A DNA stretch of 64,000 nt from Gordionus sp. m RMFG-2023 (GCF_954871325.1 NC_088775.1:84421561-84485560); one strand, 5' to 3'. Counted from the stretch's first letter, positions 40,101-49,569 are shown. Numbers and translations: made by a program. The notes: generated by a model not told the origin, from the letters alone.

Positions 40101-40549
40101 TATGATTATTTGTAAGTCCATATAATGATGAACTAAGATTTTGTGTTAAATTAAAAATATCTAACTCTCTGAGTAAATCAAGCTAAAAAAAATTGTAAAT
40201 TAATAATTTATGTTTCGATTAATTACATTTGAGGCATCTACTTTTTCTAGATCTCCTTGATATAATCGTGTTATAACTTTGGTATTATTTACATCAAAAA
40301 GTCCTTGTCTATTAGTAGATATCTATAATAAAAATATAGTGGCATGTCAACAATTTATAAGACCTTTCCTTCCCAAATATTTTTTGTTTTTTCGTAGCCA
40401 GTGCTAAAAACTATTATAAATTCGTTTTCAGTATATTGTAAATATTTGCGATCACTAGTAGTGTGTGGGTTGATGGTCAAAGCTATAGCTATAGGAACTA
40501 TTTTTAAGAATATAAAAAATAATAATATTAAACAATATAACTTGTGCAA
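12707..40549 (-). CDS. MIA3/TANGO1: TANGO1/MIA3-like ER exit-site cargo export factor, 20 exons
   Basis: Exons, 5' to 3': 40549-40364, 40322-40227, 40182-40056, 40005-39928, 35255-33285, 27593-27427, 25882-25855, 25562-25489, 24533-24372, 21686-21576, 20818-20728, 19744-19606, 19301-19200, 18926-18866, 17164-17097, 16135-16101, 15979-15716, 14517-14446, 14325-14044, 12822-12707. Each has GT and AG borders and the phases agree throughout, giving 1,409 residues. In order: signal peptide, MIA-type SH3-like domain (about 33-90), acidic Asn/Ser-rich lumenal region (to about 820), membrane segment (about 854-871), coiled coils (about 876-1165) and proline-rich tail. That architecture is specific to TANGO1, which links lumenal cargo such as procollagen to COPII at ER exit sites. 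The human protein is longer (1,907 residues). The exon 5 to 6 junction is the weakest. Assignment rests on domain order and short motifs, not on a database search. Confidence 0.8.
13215..13487. mobile_element. Degenerate MITE, GGTCTCT ends (intron)
   Basis: The left end AGGTCTCTCGGATCC and the right end, inverted AGAGACCTGCAATAG, enclose AT-rich sequence with CCCGGCC and GGCCCAG blocks. Similar AGAGACC or GGTCTCT ends occur near 25343, 54150 and 55944. No target duplication is visible. It lies in the intron between exons 19 and 20. Confidence 0.4.
15195..15405. mobile_element. Very worn TAGTG-family MITE (intron)
   Basis: TGTTGTTAGGTTCG at the left and TTTTAAAAATAAGCTAACCT at the right, with an internal AATATTATTACATAAGCCTC, follow the order of the TAGTG family at 31845. 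Ends are eroded and no duplication remains. Confidence 0.4.
17097..25882 (-). CDS. MIA3/TANGO1: Exons 7-15: cytosolic coiled-coil region
   Basis: Nine small exons of 28 to 162 nt encode a heptad-patterned, charged sequence without prolines beyond SVPKT in exon 10. Typical runs are ITRCLETKNTEIEILRGEKE (exon 9), NQELQDLKAKVIVLDQEKW (exon 11), KRVKDLETSNKEMEEKLSF (exon 12) and YSKKEHNDQLRELKQK (exon 14). The last, MTAHSFERRANNLQIENRSL (exon 15), resembles the HEKRAHENWLxxRxxE segment that closes the second coiled coil of TANGO1/cTAGE5. Exon 7 is a 28-nt microexon. In the family this region tethers ER-Golgi membranes and pairs with cTAGE5. The exon 10 acceptor (GCAAAG, at 21686) is weak; an upstream ATG at 21713 follows a stop. 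Confidence 0.78.
18425..18590. mobile_element. Right half of a TAGTG-family MITE (intron)
   Basis: GAAATCTCGAGGTTTGGGTA with TAATATTTTTTTAGC, then TTTTTGTAAAAAACG and TTTTCAACAACATT, match the right half of the family member at 31845. The left half is missing or too changed to see. Confidence 0.45.
20165..20345. mobile_element. Left half of a TAGTG-family MITE (intron)
   Basis: GGGTTGTTATAAATCCCG, GATTTATAAAAACGG, ACAATATTATGTAAGCTCG and GAGATTTTGCTCATAGATGG follow the left half and centre of the family. The right end is not recognisable. Confidence 0.45.
23278..23520 (+). pseudogene. Unassigned protein-like open frame (80 codons)
   Basis: A frame open from a TGA at 23275 to a TAA at 23518 reads NSNITLTPKLIIIDGPNDLS, later ILKNYFKKYQKLLFFAKYID and EELLAPSFEHRDKI. 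Residue order and helix-like charge pattern look like real protein rather than AT-rich noise. There is no start codon near its beginning and no flanking splice logic I can defend. It lies in the intron between exons 9 and 10 on the opposite strand. A transposon remnant or a retrocopy piece is likeliest; I do not recognise the family. Confidence 0.35.
25225..25345. repeat. Worn CCGG-rich repeat ending in GGTCTCT (intron)
   Basis: ATCCCGGTTTAG...GACCGAGCTGGACC...CCCCGGTTTGGGG...GGGCCGAGTTTGCCGGTCTCTAA is a G+C-rich island in AT-rich intron. Its right end matches the AGAGACC ends at 13487 and 55944. It probably belongs to that MITE group. Confidence 0.35.
27041..27244. mobile_element. Worn TAGTG-family MITE (intron)
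   Basis: The left end TAGTGTTGTTAAACGACTT and the right end AAATCGACTCGTTAAACAA enclose 204 bp with the family's AATATTACGAGAGCTTCGAG core. Flanking octamers no longer match. It lies upstream of exon 6 of the TANGO1-like gene. Confidence 0.65.
27427..27630 (-). CDS. MIA3/TANGO1: Exon 6: membrane-spanning segment
   Basis: The frame reads FVVKTFANIYPEVKTADFQ, then a basic FKKFRN just before a hydrophobic run LMAIILTLSGLISLYLGF and a trailing RK. That is a single membrane anchor between lumen and cytosol, as TANGO1 has ahead of its coiled coils. The acceptor may be TCATAG (exon start 27593) or AAAAAG slightly upstream (27603). An ATG at about 27628 (MLNDTSLIKSVIDF) is in frame, so a short form lacking the lumenal part could start here, as human TANGO1S does. 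The donor is AAC/GTTTTT, ending at 27427. Confidence 0.65.
28330..28480 (-). repeat. tRNA-derived SINE (intron)
   Basis: On the minus strand an A box within TGGCATAGTCAGCCAGTGCG (28477-28458) is followed by a B box GGTTCGTGTCCC (28433-28422), at tRNA-like spacing. The anticodon arm does not pair, so this is not a tRNA gene. About 90 bases of unrelated body follow. It sits on the same strand as the surrounding TANGO1-like gene, in the exon 5-6 intron. Confidence 0.6.
28595..28820. mobile_element. MITE with TATAGTTGGGTA ends (intron)
   Basis: TATAGTTGGGTATTCGC at about 28599 is matched inverted at about 28816 (TATAGTTGGGTAATTA). The interior has CGGTTAATTCGGCTC and its complement AATTGGCTTAAATAGC, so the whole folds on itself. 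Flanks GTTAGGAA and GTTATAGGAA are similar but not a clean duplication. Confidence 0.5.
29280..29293. repeat. Poly(G) tract
   Basis: A run of about 14 G breaks very AT-rich sequence. Comparable G or C runs of 8 to 14 occur near 2403, 5274, 7780, 19546, 20932, 26246, 48411 and 49826. Confidence 0.9.
29340..29658 (-). CDS. MIA3/TANGO1: One or two candidate extra lumenal exons (unplaced)
   Basis: Two G+C-richer islands lie between exons 5 and 6. The first, after a TTAAG acceptor near 29656, reads AINGDLIRDPLCIKYMSES and on to LNRNSGGE, with donors GAA/GTAAAG or GAAAC/GTATAT. The second, after TTAG near 29452, reads SERLTAP, then an in-frame TGA, then DSDVLEVAKERWLIDFETL, with a TTTT/GTAAAT donor. 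Their outgoing phases can fit exon 6 if it is accepted two codons earlier than listed. Entry phase 0 does not fit the end of exon 5, so an exon may be missing. They may instead be a relic. Confidence 0.4.
30043..30295. mobile_element. MITE with GTTAYKGCTGCATTTATAG ends (intron)
   Basis: GTTACGCTGCATTTATAG at the left is matched by the inverted GTTAATGCTGCATTTATAG at the right. The spacing is about 250 bp, with a GCGCGGTTGGG stretch next to the left end. No duplication is clear, and the family is undetermined. Confidence 0.55.
30350..30835 (-). mobile_element. Mutator-like (ZSWIM/MULE) transposase remnant (intron)
   Basis: The minus strand reads, with frame breaks, AYPEVVFIDATYxLNNYSMP, then VFLLIINDGEGFSHICCMWF and a YNPHHTKI block. 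The FIDATYKLNNxxMP...DGxGxS pattern is the MULE catalytic core as found in ZSWIM-type transposases. The N-terminal zinc finger, SWIM domain and termini are not seen. It lies in the exon 5-6 intron. Confidence 0.65.
31845..32067. mobile_element. hAT-type MITE, TAGTG family, best copy (intron)
   Basis: This 223-bp element has near-perfect ends TAGTGTTGTTAAACGGCTC on both sides, extending inward through GAGCCGATTTTTAAAAACGG. It is flanked by a perfect 8-bp duplication GTTGTTAG (31837-31844 and 32068-32075). It is almost a complete palindrome. The outer 14 bases agree with the hAT transposon at 36151-38416. Confidence 0.95.
32575..32720. repeat. CCCGAACC-rich short repeat (intron)
   Basis: CGAACCGAACCCGG, CCCGAACCAAACCTGAACCC and CCCGAACCGAACCCG recur on the plus strand, closing with GAGCCCGGGTTCAG. 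It is a G+C-rich island of uncertain origin. The 132-bp size and self-complementary GGGTTC/GAACCC words suggest a worn MITE. Confidence 0.35.
33285..35255 (-). CDS. MIA3/TANGO1: Exon 5: long acidic lumenal region with degenerate repeats
   Basis: This single exon of about 657 codons is rich in Glu, Asp, Ser and Asn and nearly free of hydrophobic runs and cysteines, so it is probably disordered. It contains many N-x-S/T sites, consistent with an ER lumenal location. From 34182 to about 33561 (exon residues about 358-565) four degenerate repeats of 58-64 residues recur around a core like FNESxPPKEVSxxPMNANE. The frame can run on to a TAA at 33274-33276 if the CAAAG/GTTCAT donor is not used, which would end the protein in the lumen. 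The start follows a TTTAG acceptor in phase 1. Confidence 0.82.
36151..38416 (+). mobile_element. hAT transposon with intact ends and BED-finger transposase
   Basis: Ends CAATGTTGTTAAAATAGCG and inverted CAGTGTTGTTAAACGCTAC are flanked by a perfect 8-bp duplication CTGATGAG (36143-36150 and 38417-38424). Sub-terminal AGCGCGCTA words form clusters at both ends. Coding pieces on the plus strand: 36540-36734, acidic start then a BED finger (CKMC...HTSSFNLKKH); 37034-37314, IDTVQPLSLVDNDSF to DVSYVCTADC, with TAG where Trp is expected; 37361-37567, KSVALALKRIIGCQTYD to DNGSNFLKAF; about 37610-37760, acidic; 37817-38122, HHRCSCHNLNLVATVDA. The hAT dimerisation domain is absent. It sits in intron 4 of the TANGO1-like gene on the opposite strand. 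Clean ends suggest fairly recent arrival. Confidence 0.9.
38425..39927. other. Intron 4 remainder, no gene seen
   Basis: After the hAT transposon I find no coding exon or bounded element. A somewhat G-richer stretch at 39170-39680 with AGAGTTGCAAGATGATGG and AGGAAAATGGCC words may be a LINE 3' remnant, but I could not read a diagnostic motif. Confidence 0.4.
39928..40182 (-). CDS. MIA3/TANGO1: Exons 3-4: linker after the SH3-like domain
   Basis: Exon 3 (40182-40056) encodes LDLLRELDIFNLTQNLSS and a short Asn-rich stretch. Exon 4 (40005-39928) encodes a basic/proline patch, RRSPPINSTESEIQ. Phases are 0 in and 1 out for exon 3 and 1 in and 1 out for exon 4, and they fit exon 5. Potential N-glycosylation sites (NLT, NST) suit a lumenal position. 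I see no separate domain. Confidence 0.7.
40227..40549 (-). CDS. MIA3/TANGO1: Exons 1-2: signal peptide and MIA-type SH3-like domain
   Basis: Exon 1 begins MHKLYCLILLFFIFLK, a clear signal peptide ending near IALT (residues 22-25). YLQYTENEFIIVFSTGYEK and NIWEGK then match the MIA/TANGO1 pattern of a hydrophobic FxxGxxVYVF strand followed by a W-G strand. Exon 2 continues ISTNRQGLFDVNNTKVITRL, equivalent to the G-Y-F-P...V end of the SH3-like fold. In vertebrates this lumenal domain recruits collagen through HSP47. The usual paired cysteines of the MIA fold are absent: the only cysteine of exon 1 is in the signal peptide and exon 2 has none. Confidence 0.75.
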
Positions 40550-40559
40550 TTAAGATTTG

Positions 40560-41900
40560 CACATTGTCTATTTTGTATGGTTAGCCTAGCGTTTAATGTA
40601 AATATTAAAGCTATAAATGCCAACAGTTTATATATAGTCATAATTTGAATCCTTAGATTTTATGATTATAGTCCAACTCAAGGAAATTACCATTACATTT
40701 GATTTATGAACTCAATTCGTCAATGTAAATCACATGACCTGTTCATATTTGACAGATTATTAATTAAATCTAAATTTATTATATATCTTAACTTAATTCT
40801 AATCCATATCCCTTAGACACTTCAGATATTTGTTCAATTTGATGAAATATATCTCATCTTATAACACTACATTTTTGGACATGTGAGGCCTTCCCTCTTT
40901 AATATCTAAAAGAAAAGGGTTTTTAGTGCTGTACAGCGATCTTAAAGAATGTCTGCGCAATATTAGTAGAAATTTGCGGAGAAAATATATTATGAATCTA
41001 TGGTTCTATGCAGTTTTCCATACTCATTTCAGATTTTACCATCTCCTATTTTTTTAGATGGTTTTAAATCATATTATAATTTAATACATATATATTTTTA
41101 TGAATTACAAGAGTTCTAAATATTATTTTTTTTTTAAATTATCAAATTTCTTTCAGACCTTACCAAGAAATAACGTTAGAAAACCAAAATTGATTAATTT
41201 AGTATGATTTCTTTATTTTGTTTTGCCAATACATCCCGGAGTTGAAATAACAATTATTCTAAAGAAGGAGATTTATTTGAAATCTCGACAAAGTTGTTTA
41301 TATTCTGGATCAAGTAATATAAAGCCAGTTATTAAAATAATTGTAGCATGTCTTATATCTTCCTTGACTATTTAAGTCAAGAGTTACCTGGATCCTAGGC
41401 TATCAGGGAGGGTTTGGTTTTCCCTATATATTTAATTTAAGTTCAATAAGTCCATATTTACATTTTTAAGAGATAAATTTGTGTTATCCATTTTCCTTAT
41501 ATTATGCTTTTTTTAAAAAAAATTATTATAATCATTTTTTTTTGTTAAATTAATACTCTTTATTCATATTAAAAATAACATGATTAAAAAAAAATAGGAT
41601 ATATGCACTATTGAATTAAGAATATATATTATAAAACAAATATGGATATATTAAAAATTAAATTTAAAAAAATATATATGCAAAAATCTATGAAGAAAAA
41701 CATTAAAAAAGAACTGAGAAAAAAAAATATTTAAAAAAATAGAAATGAGTGAATGCTTAAAAAATTTGACCAGCATTCCAGGGAAATCTGTTTGCAGGTA
41801 AAATCCATCATTGGGGTATTATTAACTTACTTATTATTCTTTCAAATTATTGTTTGTAGTAATATCTTACACGTATTTAGGGAGATTGGGGTGGGGGAGG
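40560..41900. other. Upstream of the TANGO1-like start, no gene seen
   Basis: The stretch should contain the promoter of the TANGO1-like gene, whose start codon is at 40549, but I could not place one. No open frame of interest is present. A G-rich run (GGGGTGGGGGAGGAGGG) at 41889-41904 abuts the hAT end at 41905. Confidence 0.4.
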
Positions 41901-43456
41901 AGGGCAGGGGCGTCGCTAGCTTTTACAATCTCAGGGGGCTCAACTAAAAAAAAATTATGGGCTTTGTCCCGTTACCGAACTTCGGTCGGGTTTTATATTG
42001 GTATATTATTCTTTTTATAAATTTGTTAACTCTGAACAATTATTCTGAATTTCTTATTTTGTCATTAATTATATTATGCATACAAAATAAACTGGCATAT
42101 AAATAATTAAAACAATACATGGCCTTTTTAAAAATAAGATTTTTTACAAAATATATTTATTACAGTATAAAATATTTTCGATTGCTAATATAAAAAAAAT
42201 TTGCGTCGTAAGTATTACAAGTGATAAAAAAGGTTAATTAGTTCATATATATGCCTCAATTGATAATAGTTTTTAAAAACTACATAATGCAATAATATAA
42301 TTCTTATCAACTTACTTTGACAAAAGGTTATGAAGCTAATATAACTCTCTTTTACCATTTTAGACAATGTTTTCTAGAATAGACTAACTAGGAAAAATTA
42401 TAGGCCTTACCAAATCAACAATTCTTGAAGAAGAGAATATAAACGACCAATCTAAATAATAAAACTATATGGTGGTTAGAGCGTCCTCTTTAATAGATAA
42501 GTAATCGAGAAAATTATTGTGAGATATTAAATTTCTAAAAGATTATCTTCCATTTTTAATGATATATAGACGACTACACAGTTGACCATGATTGCTTATC
42601 TAAAATATGAAATTATATGCTCTCAGCAGCTGTAGCAATAATCTTAAATTACATTGCCACACAAATAATAGATGCTGTTTATTTGCAGTCATAGCCACGA
42701 CACTCACGATGGTAACCCGTATCAGAATTTTTTATGTTAGATAAATTGATAAAACAAAAACATTAAAAATCTTTAGAAGAAATTATGCAAATATATTGAA
42801 GCCTTGAGTTATTTACACGGCAAGGATGCCCTATAGGAAATGAAACATTTTGTAACTATAAAATAAGAACCAGAGTGATATCATGAAAGCAATTAAGATT
42901 ATTTATATTATTGTCGCACCACCTCTAGTTGGTTTATTATATCTAAAAATAATAGTAGTTTGTAATAATATCAAAAATATGTTTGTATTAAAAATTTAAC
43001 TCAAAACTGTTTTTCAAAGAAGAAAAAAATAGCACTCCTAAAAACACATAAAAAAGGAGAAGAAAAGATATCTAATATCCATTGTGGGATGAATAATTTA
43101 TTTAATTTTCAAGATTATTTTTAAATATAAATAGATGGGAAAAGCATTTATTGGTAAAATTTATTAAAATATTAACTGTAATATATTATACTACCGTCAA
43201 ATACGTCTGTAAAAGTGGCATTCTACCTAATATTTTATAACCTATTATATAATAGGGGATTATAAACTATATGTCTGCTTTTTTATAAAGAAATCTCCTA
43301 TACTTATTTGGACTTTTAAAATATTGTTAAGAAGAGGCATGATTTAAATTTAAAATTGAATAATATAGTTGATTATTGATTTTGAACTCGGCTAATATTT
43401 GTTAATTTTTAATTATTAAATGATTGTATTTATTTAATTAGGGTTGTATAATATGT

Positions 43457-46400
43457 TGTGATGTCCTAGTTGATCGCTATCTATAAAAGATTGATTTTTT
43501 TTATTCTTTATATTAAATTTACTTTAACCTCGCGGACTCGTTTTATAAAATTAACTCAATAATTCGGTATAGATTAGTTGATAGATTTTGTAAACTATAT
43601 AAACGTATAAATTTATTGTACTTTCTAGTTAAAATATTTTACATATATTTTTATAAATAAAAATCTTAAATTTTTTAGTTAAATCTTGTCTAACTCCCTG
43701 CTAACTGTAACATGGTGGCAGCGGAATTTATAATTTTAAAATCTTTTAAATTTATTTATTTTATACAAAATATAATTTAGATTAAAATGGATAAATCAAC
43801 AATGAGGAGAATCGTTAAACTAGATATCAAACTAGACGAAATTAAAATTGGGCTATGATGACTTACAAAATATTCTAAATCCACAGACAACATGATTTTA
43901 GCTTCTGAAATATGTTCAACTAGATGAAAAAGTTCCGGGATATTTTATTTATTCTAAAAACATGTAAGTAACGATTAATTTGAAAAAGTAAAAAAAAATT
44001 AAAATTTTAATTATAAAATCTCTAAAATAAAGATATGTAAAAAATAAACACATATATTATGATATTATCTTTTCCCGAGTATAGCGGCGACATGCAATCT
44101 TATATTGTTAAGGCTGAGAATTTTTTTAAAGATAGTAAGCTCAAGTAGATATGAGGCTATGCTATTAACTATTAATTTACCTGATAACATCTTTAACCTA
44201 GTTAGGGCCATATCGACAGATGAGGAGTTTGAATCTCCAGATATTTGCTGAAAAAGCTAAAATTATTTTATAAAAGTAATGATATAAATCTTATAAATAA
44301 AAATATTGATAAACATATAATTAATACTTATAAATTAAAGAAAATTTTAGTTGACATAATATCATTTGAAATAATTTTAATATCTCAAGATAAAAATAAT
44401 GAATATATAAATATACCCATAAGATCACATGGTGAAATTTTAAAAGAATATTATGACTGTAAAAATAATAATATAAATCTTAGTATTGAAAAAATCAGTG
44501 AAAATGAAGTAGAAATTCCCATACACAAAATTTAAAAAAAAATAGAATCCAAATCATTAAAGCTTGACACTTACAAACATAAAAAAATCAAGAGAATAGA
44601 CAATACAAATAAACTGTTGCATGTGCGCCATTGTATATTTAAATACTTAAATAATTCAATTTATATTTAAAGTTCAATTTGTATATCTCAAGGCAATTAA
44701 ATATATATATTTTAATATATATTTTCATTTTAAACATCACTTGTTTTTCTTATTTTAAATATAAAAATATATTGTAAATTACTATAATAATATTATCAAT
44801 AAAGACTATCATTTTTCTTCGATTGAATTTAATCAAGTGTCTTTGTTCTGTCTAATTTTTATCCTGTGTGACCATCCTAATAACCGTTCTAGATTAAATA
44901 TTCAAGTTTATAATTCATTCTCATTGGAGGATAGTAATAATAACATAAAAGTCTTACTCAAAACCCTTGACCTAAAATTTATTGCCGAAAACATAACTGA
45001 TGAACCTACTAAGAAATATAAACTGTTCGAGACAATAAATAAAGATTTGGCGGTGAGTATAATGGATTCGATTGATAATTTATCTTATGAGCAAATGAAG
45101 AATTTAATACATAAAAAATTTGAAAAGAATAAAATTACGCATATAATGAAAGTTTTTAGTACTAAACCAGATAGATTAGAGTCATCCAGAGAATATTTGG
45201 ATAGGCTGAAGGCGTGAGGATCTGGCCTTAATTCAGAATTGATAGCGGTTCAATTCATTATTAATTGTCACAATGAGAAATTAAAAACAAGATTGATAGA
45301 AGAAAACACGACAGACTTGATTATCATTGAGGAGATTGTTGTCAAATGTCAATCATTGGAGATTAATAATAAAAAGTCCTTCATTGAAAAAGATACATAG
45401 AGAAAAGATGACAGATATGGTGCACAATGCTATGCGACATGGAATGAAAACAAGCATAATGGTAGGACCTACAACAACAACAACAGCAGCAGCAACAACA
45501 GCAATTACAACAATTTCAAAAAGACGGAGATGATACAAACCCCTTATAATTAAGGCCAAGAAATAAAATTAATTTTATTAATGATATTATGATTGACCTT
45601 CAAGTTAATAATTATGATTTTTCTTTTATGATAGATACTGGTTCTCCAGTGTCATCCTTGCCCATGAAAGAGTTTGAAAAGCTTGCGAAGGATGAAGATG
45701 TGGAGTTGAAGAGTTTTTCGAAGAAATTATTCTCTTATGAAGGGTCGCCTATCACAGTCATTGGTAAAGTTATTAATTGTAAGGTCAAATTTCTAAATAC
45801 GATTAAATATTTAGATTTTTATGTTTTGGAAGGGGAGGGACCACCTTTATGTGGTCTAGATTGGATCAATGAATTTGATTTGATTAGATTTAATTTTGAT
45901 TTTAATACTAAAGAGATAGGAGATAGGGTTAATTTTTTAACTTTTAATAATCCGTTATCGCTCAGAATAGGAATCGGTTGATTGTTCAATGACAATGACT
46001 TTGATTATAACCTTAAATTTAAAAGAAATGACTTTGATTTACTACCTTAATTTTAAAAGAATTAAATTTTGAGAATTAACTTTACGCAACTCCGTTTTTG
46101 TTAAAGTGAGCATCAATAATTATGGCGTGGGGGTATTGTCACTGAGAGGATCAGTAATGTCATTTGAAATTCAAATTTTCTAAGGTCAAAATTGTTCATT
46201 TAGATCATAATGTTTCTTTAATTATAATTGTTTTCTATGATAATACGATTTTCTTATATTTTTTTTTATCACCATCTCCAAATTTTATCATATATTTTCA
46301 TGATTGTTTTTTTTTTGATTAAATAATTTTCTTGATTATATTAATTTTATTCCAAATATATTTATTGTTTATTGGCCACCTGTAGTGTGAATTGTACCTA

Positions 46401-48250
46401 TGGATAGTGTAATCTATACCTTTTGTAAGGGTAATTACATAAAAAAACTATCATGTACAACTATGGGGCCATTTCCCCTTTATACATATATTTTTTTTCA
46501 TTCTTAAAAATAAATCTAAATTACCTCTCGCATGCCAAACGAGTTCTTTCCTTCCCCATTTTTTTGTACCATGTTGTGTTTTCAAGATTTAAAATTTTTT
46601 TGATATATCTTTTTTGGAGGTGGTGCATGTTGCATGTGCGCCATTGTATATTTAAATACTTTACTAATTCAATTGTATATTTAAATATTTTAATAATTCA
46701 ATTGTATATTTAAAGTTCAGTGAAATTTATTTGTATATCTCAAGGCAATTAAATATATATTAATATATATTTTCATTTTAAACATCACTTGTTTTTCTTT
46801 TTTAAAATATAAAAATATATTGTAAATTACTATAATAATATTATCAATAAAGACTATCATTTTTCTTCGATTGAATTTAATCAAGTGTCTTTGTTCTGCC
46901 TAATTTTTATCCTGTGCGACCATCCTAATAACCGTTCTAGATTAAATATTCAAGCTTATAATTCATTCTCATTATAAACATTTGCCTTATATAATTAATA
47001 ATAAATTGGACGAATTTTCCAAATTTAAAATTTTAAAAACAATGAAATCTAAATTATGTTGACAGAACATATGTAAGTAATGATGACTACTTTAAAACAT
47101 TATTTTATTGAAGATAAAAGAAAACAATAATTTTGAGTTGTTATTTCCTTTAAAAAATAAGGGCATAAAGTTTAAATCTCTGAAGAGAGAGATGGATGTA
47201 CAGACGTACATATCATCTTTTATTAAAAAATACATATAGTACATATCATCCTTTATTAAAAAATACATATAATATTAAAAAAAAAATTTTTAAAACGCTG
47301 TAATAAAAAATAATAAAATATAAAATAATACATTATGAAATCTATTTATAAAAGGCGAAATTGAAATACATAAAACGCTATTATTTAAAACGCAATATAT
47401 ATAATATAAAATAAAAATAAAACGCGACCAATCATTCATTTTATTTCGATTATTCAATTATTGATTAATTTATTATTCTTCAAATTCGATATTCATTAAA
47501 TTAATTCTATTTCGATTACTCGACGATTCTTATTTTATTACGACGTTATTCAATAATACCTACATTCTAACATCATTCAAAATTTTCGCATATATATTTA
47601 ATAACAAACAATGATAATAACTAACATAAGAATGACAAAGTCAAATCATATGAACAACTAAACCGTTTTTCAAAGATTTGGAGGAGAGAGTAAGACAAGA
47701 TGAGAAAATCTACGAACAAAAATCAACTAATACTAGATATGACAATACCTAGATGATGCCATATACTGAGAACAACAGACATTATGATAATAATTACAAA
47801 TATCAGTTTAGACAACCATGGCAGATTGGCCATATTATGGCAACCAAAGATTTAACAACCAAAATAACTATCATTTTCCAGACGAAACTATGACAGATTT
47901 TATGATCAAAATAGATGGGAAACTCCTTGAACACGAAAGATTTACGTCTAAAGAGAACATAAGCGGGGTTCCTTTAGAGGGTGGAACGTTGTGATGTCCT
48001 AATTGATAGCTATCTATTAACTAAAAGATTGATTTTTTTTATTCTTTATATTAAATTTACTTTAACCTCGCGGACTCGTTTTATAAAATTAACTCAATAA
48101 TTCGATGTAAATTACTTGATAGATTTTGTAAACTATATAAGCGTAGAAATTTATTGTACTTTCCAGTTAAAATATTTTACATATATTTTTATAAATAAAA
48201 ATCTTAATTTTTTTAGTTAAATCTTGTCTAACTCCCTGCTAACTTTAACA
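43457..48250 (+). mobile_element. LTR retrotransposon, outer copy (broken)
   Basis: Two direct terminal repeats, 43457-43712 and 47990-48250, start TGTGATGTCC and end TAACA. They differ at roughly 11 sites plus one short indel (about 4-5 percent), so the insertion is not very old. A primer-binding-like TGGTGGCAGCGG follows the left repeat (43713-43724), and a purine-rich tract precedes the right one. Gag-like text (FPEYSGDMQSYIVKAENFF near 44075) is the only coding part I recognise outside the inner element. The family is probably Ty3/gypsy-like but unproven. It is broken and interrupted by a second LTR element; no clear target duplication was found. Confidence 0.75.
44615..46973 (+). mobile_element. 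LTR retrotransposon, inner copy nested in the first (broken)
   Basis: Direct terminal repeats 44615-44925 and 46628-46973 start TGTTGCATGTGCGCC and end CTCATT. They are nearly identical apart from a local duplication. A six-base duplication ATAAAC flanks the whole (44609-44614 and 46974-46979). Each repeat carries an AATAAAG motif. Parts seen: a gag-like region beginning within or just after the left repeat (about 44840-45340), a Gln/Thr-rich stretch, and a retropepsin-like protease at 45589-45981 with the DTGSPVSS active-site motif. The element is broken. It is younger than the outer element it sits in. Confidence 0.85.
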
Positions 48251-48394
48251 TAATAATAAAATAATAAAAGTCAATTAAGCTTCAATTGTTAATGCTAAAT
48301 TAATATTTAGTGAGTGGTATAGATATTCTATTTTTAACACAGAATTTGATTGCTAGACATAGTGAAAAAATAATTTATATGTATTAATCTAATC

Positions 48395-49569
48395 AATAGG
48401 CGTAGCCAAATGGGGGGGGGGGGGCAAGGGGAAATTCCCCCTCTTCAGAAATTTATCACTTTTTGTGGATATCATTTTAAGCTAATAAAAAATATTCCCC
48501 TTAGTTCTTCCCCCACTCCCTGACCCCCAAAAATGTATGCATATATCTTAAACAATAATTTGAAAGAAAGAATGTAAAAGTTGATATTTTTTATAAAACT
48601 ATTCATCATAATTTATACATTTTTGGAAAAAAGCATTTATATATAAAAAAAGTGAACCATAAATATTTTTTAAGAAATGGAATATACGCCAAAGATAAGT
48701 CTTAAGACAAAAGTGAAATATATTATATTATTAATAATAAATCCATAAAATTACTAAATAATATAATATATCAAATATAATTTTTTATAAAATGAGTAAT
48801 TTTAATTTATTTATTTTTATAAAAGTAAAATATAATTATAAAACTTAAAATTAAATCATAAATTAAATAAAAAAAATTAAAGCACAATAGAAACTGTGGA
48901 ATATTATATGTAGTAGATTTACAGTATATCTAATTTTATCAATTATCATATGACAATCAAATAAACCAATATAGAGAATTATATATTTTACAGAAAACTA
49001 TAATATATTGATAAGGACATCAGAAAATATATTTAATTGTGGGATGAATAATATGAAGATTATTTTTTAATATTATTTTATTTAAAAAATAGATGGCGTT
49101 AAATAATTGAATGCCAATTGTTGCTATATTTATTATCAAGAGCATTGATTAGTAAAACTTGTTAAAATATTAACTGTAACATATTCTCTAACTGTCAAAT
49201 ATGTCTGTAAAAGTGGAATTATATCTAGTATTTTGTAACCAATTATATATAATAGAGGAATATCAACTATATGTTTACAATAAATTTCTTATACTACTGT
49301 TTGGAATAAATTATTAACATGCTTTTATATAAATGTATAAGTAATTTATTATATTTTATATAAATTAATGAAAATATATTTCATATTTGTTCCATGCTTA
49401 TTTTTTTTTATTAAGAATAACCTCCTCTCTTGTAAAAATATTATCTGACTGGATATAGACTAAGGTAACCCGGCTGAAGACCCACCCAAATGGGGTCTGG
49501 GGGCGAAGTCCCCAGAAATTTTTTAATTCCCCCCTTCCCTCCCTTAGGAAAATCATAGCTACGCCTATG
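48395..49569. mobile_element. hAT-like nonautonomous element, ATAGGCGTAGC ends
   Basis: Ends AATAGGCGTAGCC and inverted CATAGGCGTAGC bound 1,175 bp. The flanking 8-bp duplication ATCTAATC is perfect (48387-48394 and 49570-49577). A 14-base poly(G) tract follows the left end and a G-rich mirror block precedes the right end. No coding text is recognised. A partial relative lies at about 2040-2430. Confidence 0.85.

Noticed and set aside
42470-42540. tRNA-like GGTGGTTAGAGCG stretch
   Set aside because: Resembles an A box but no convincing B box or stems follow.
44245-44535. 96-codon plus-strand frame within the outer LTR element
   Set aside because: Extremely AT-rich and unlike any family I know; kept only as part of that fossil element.
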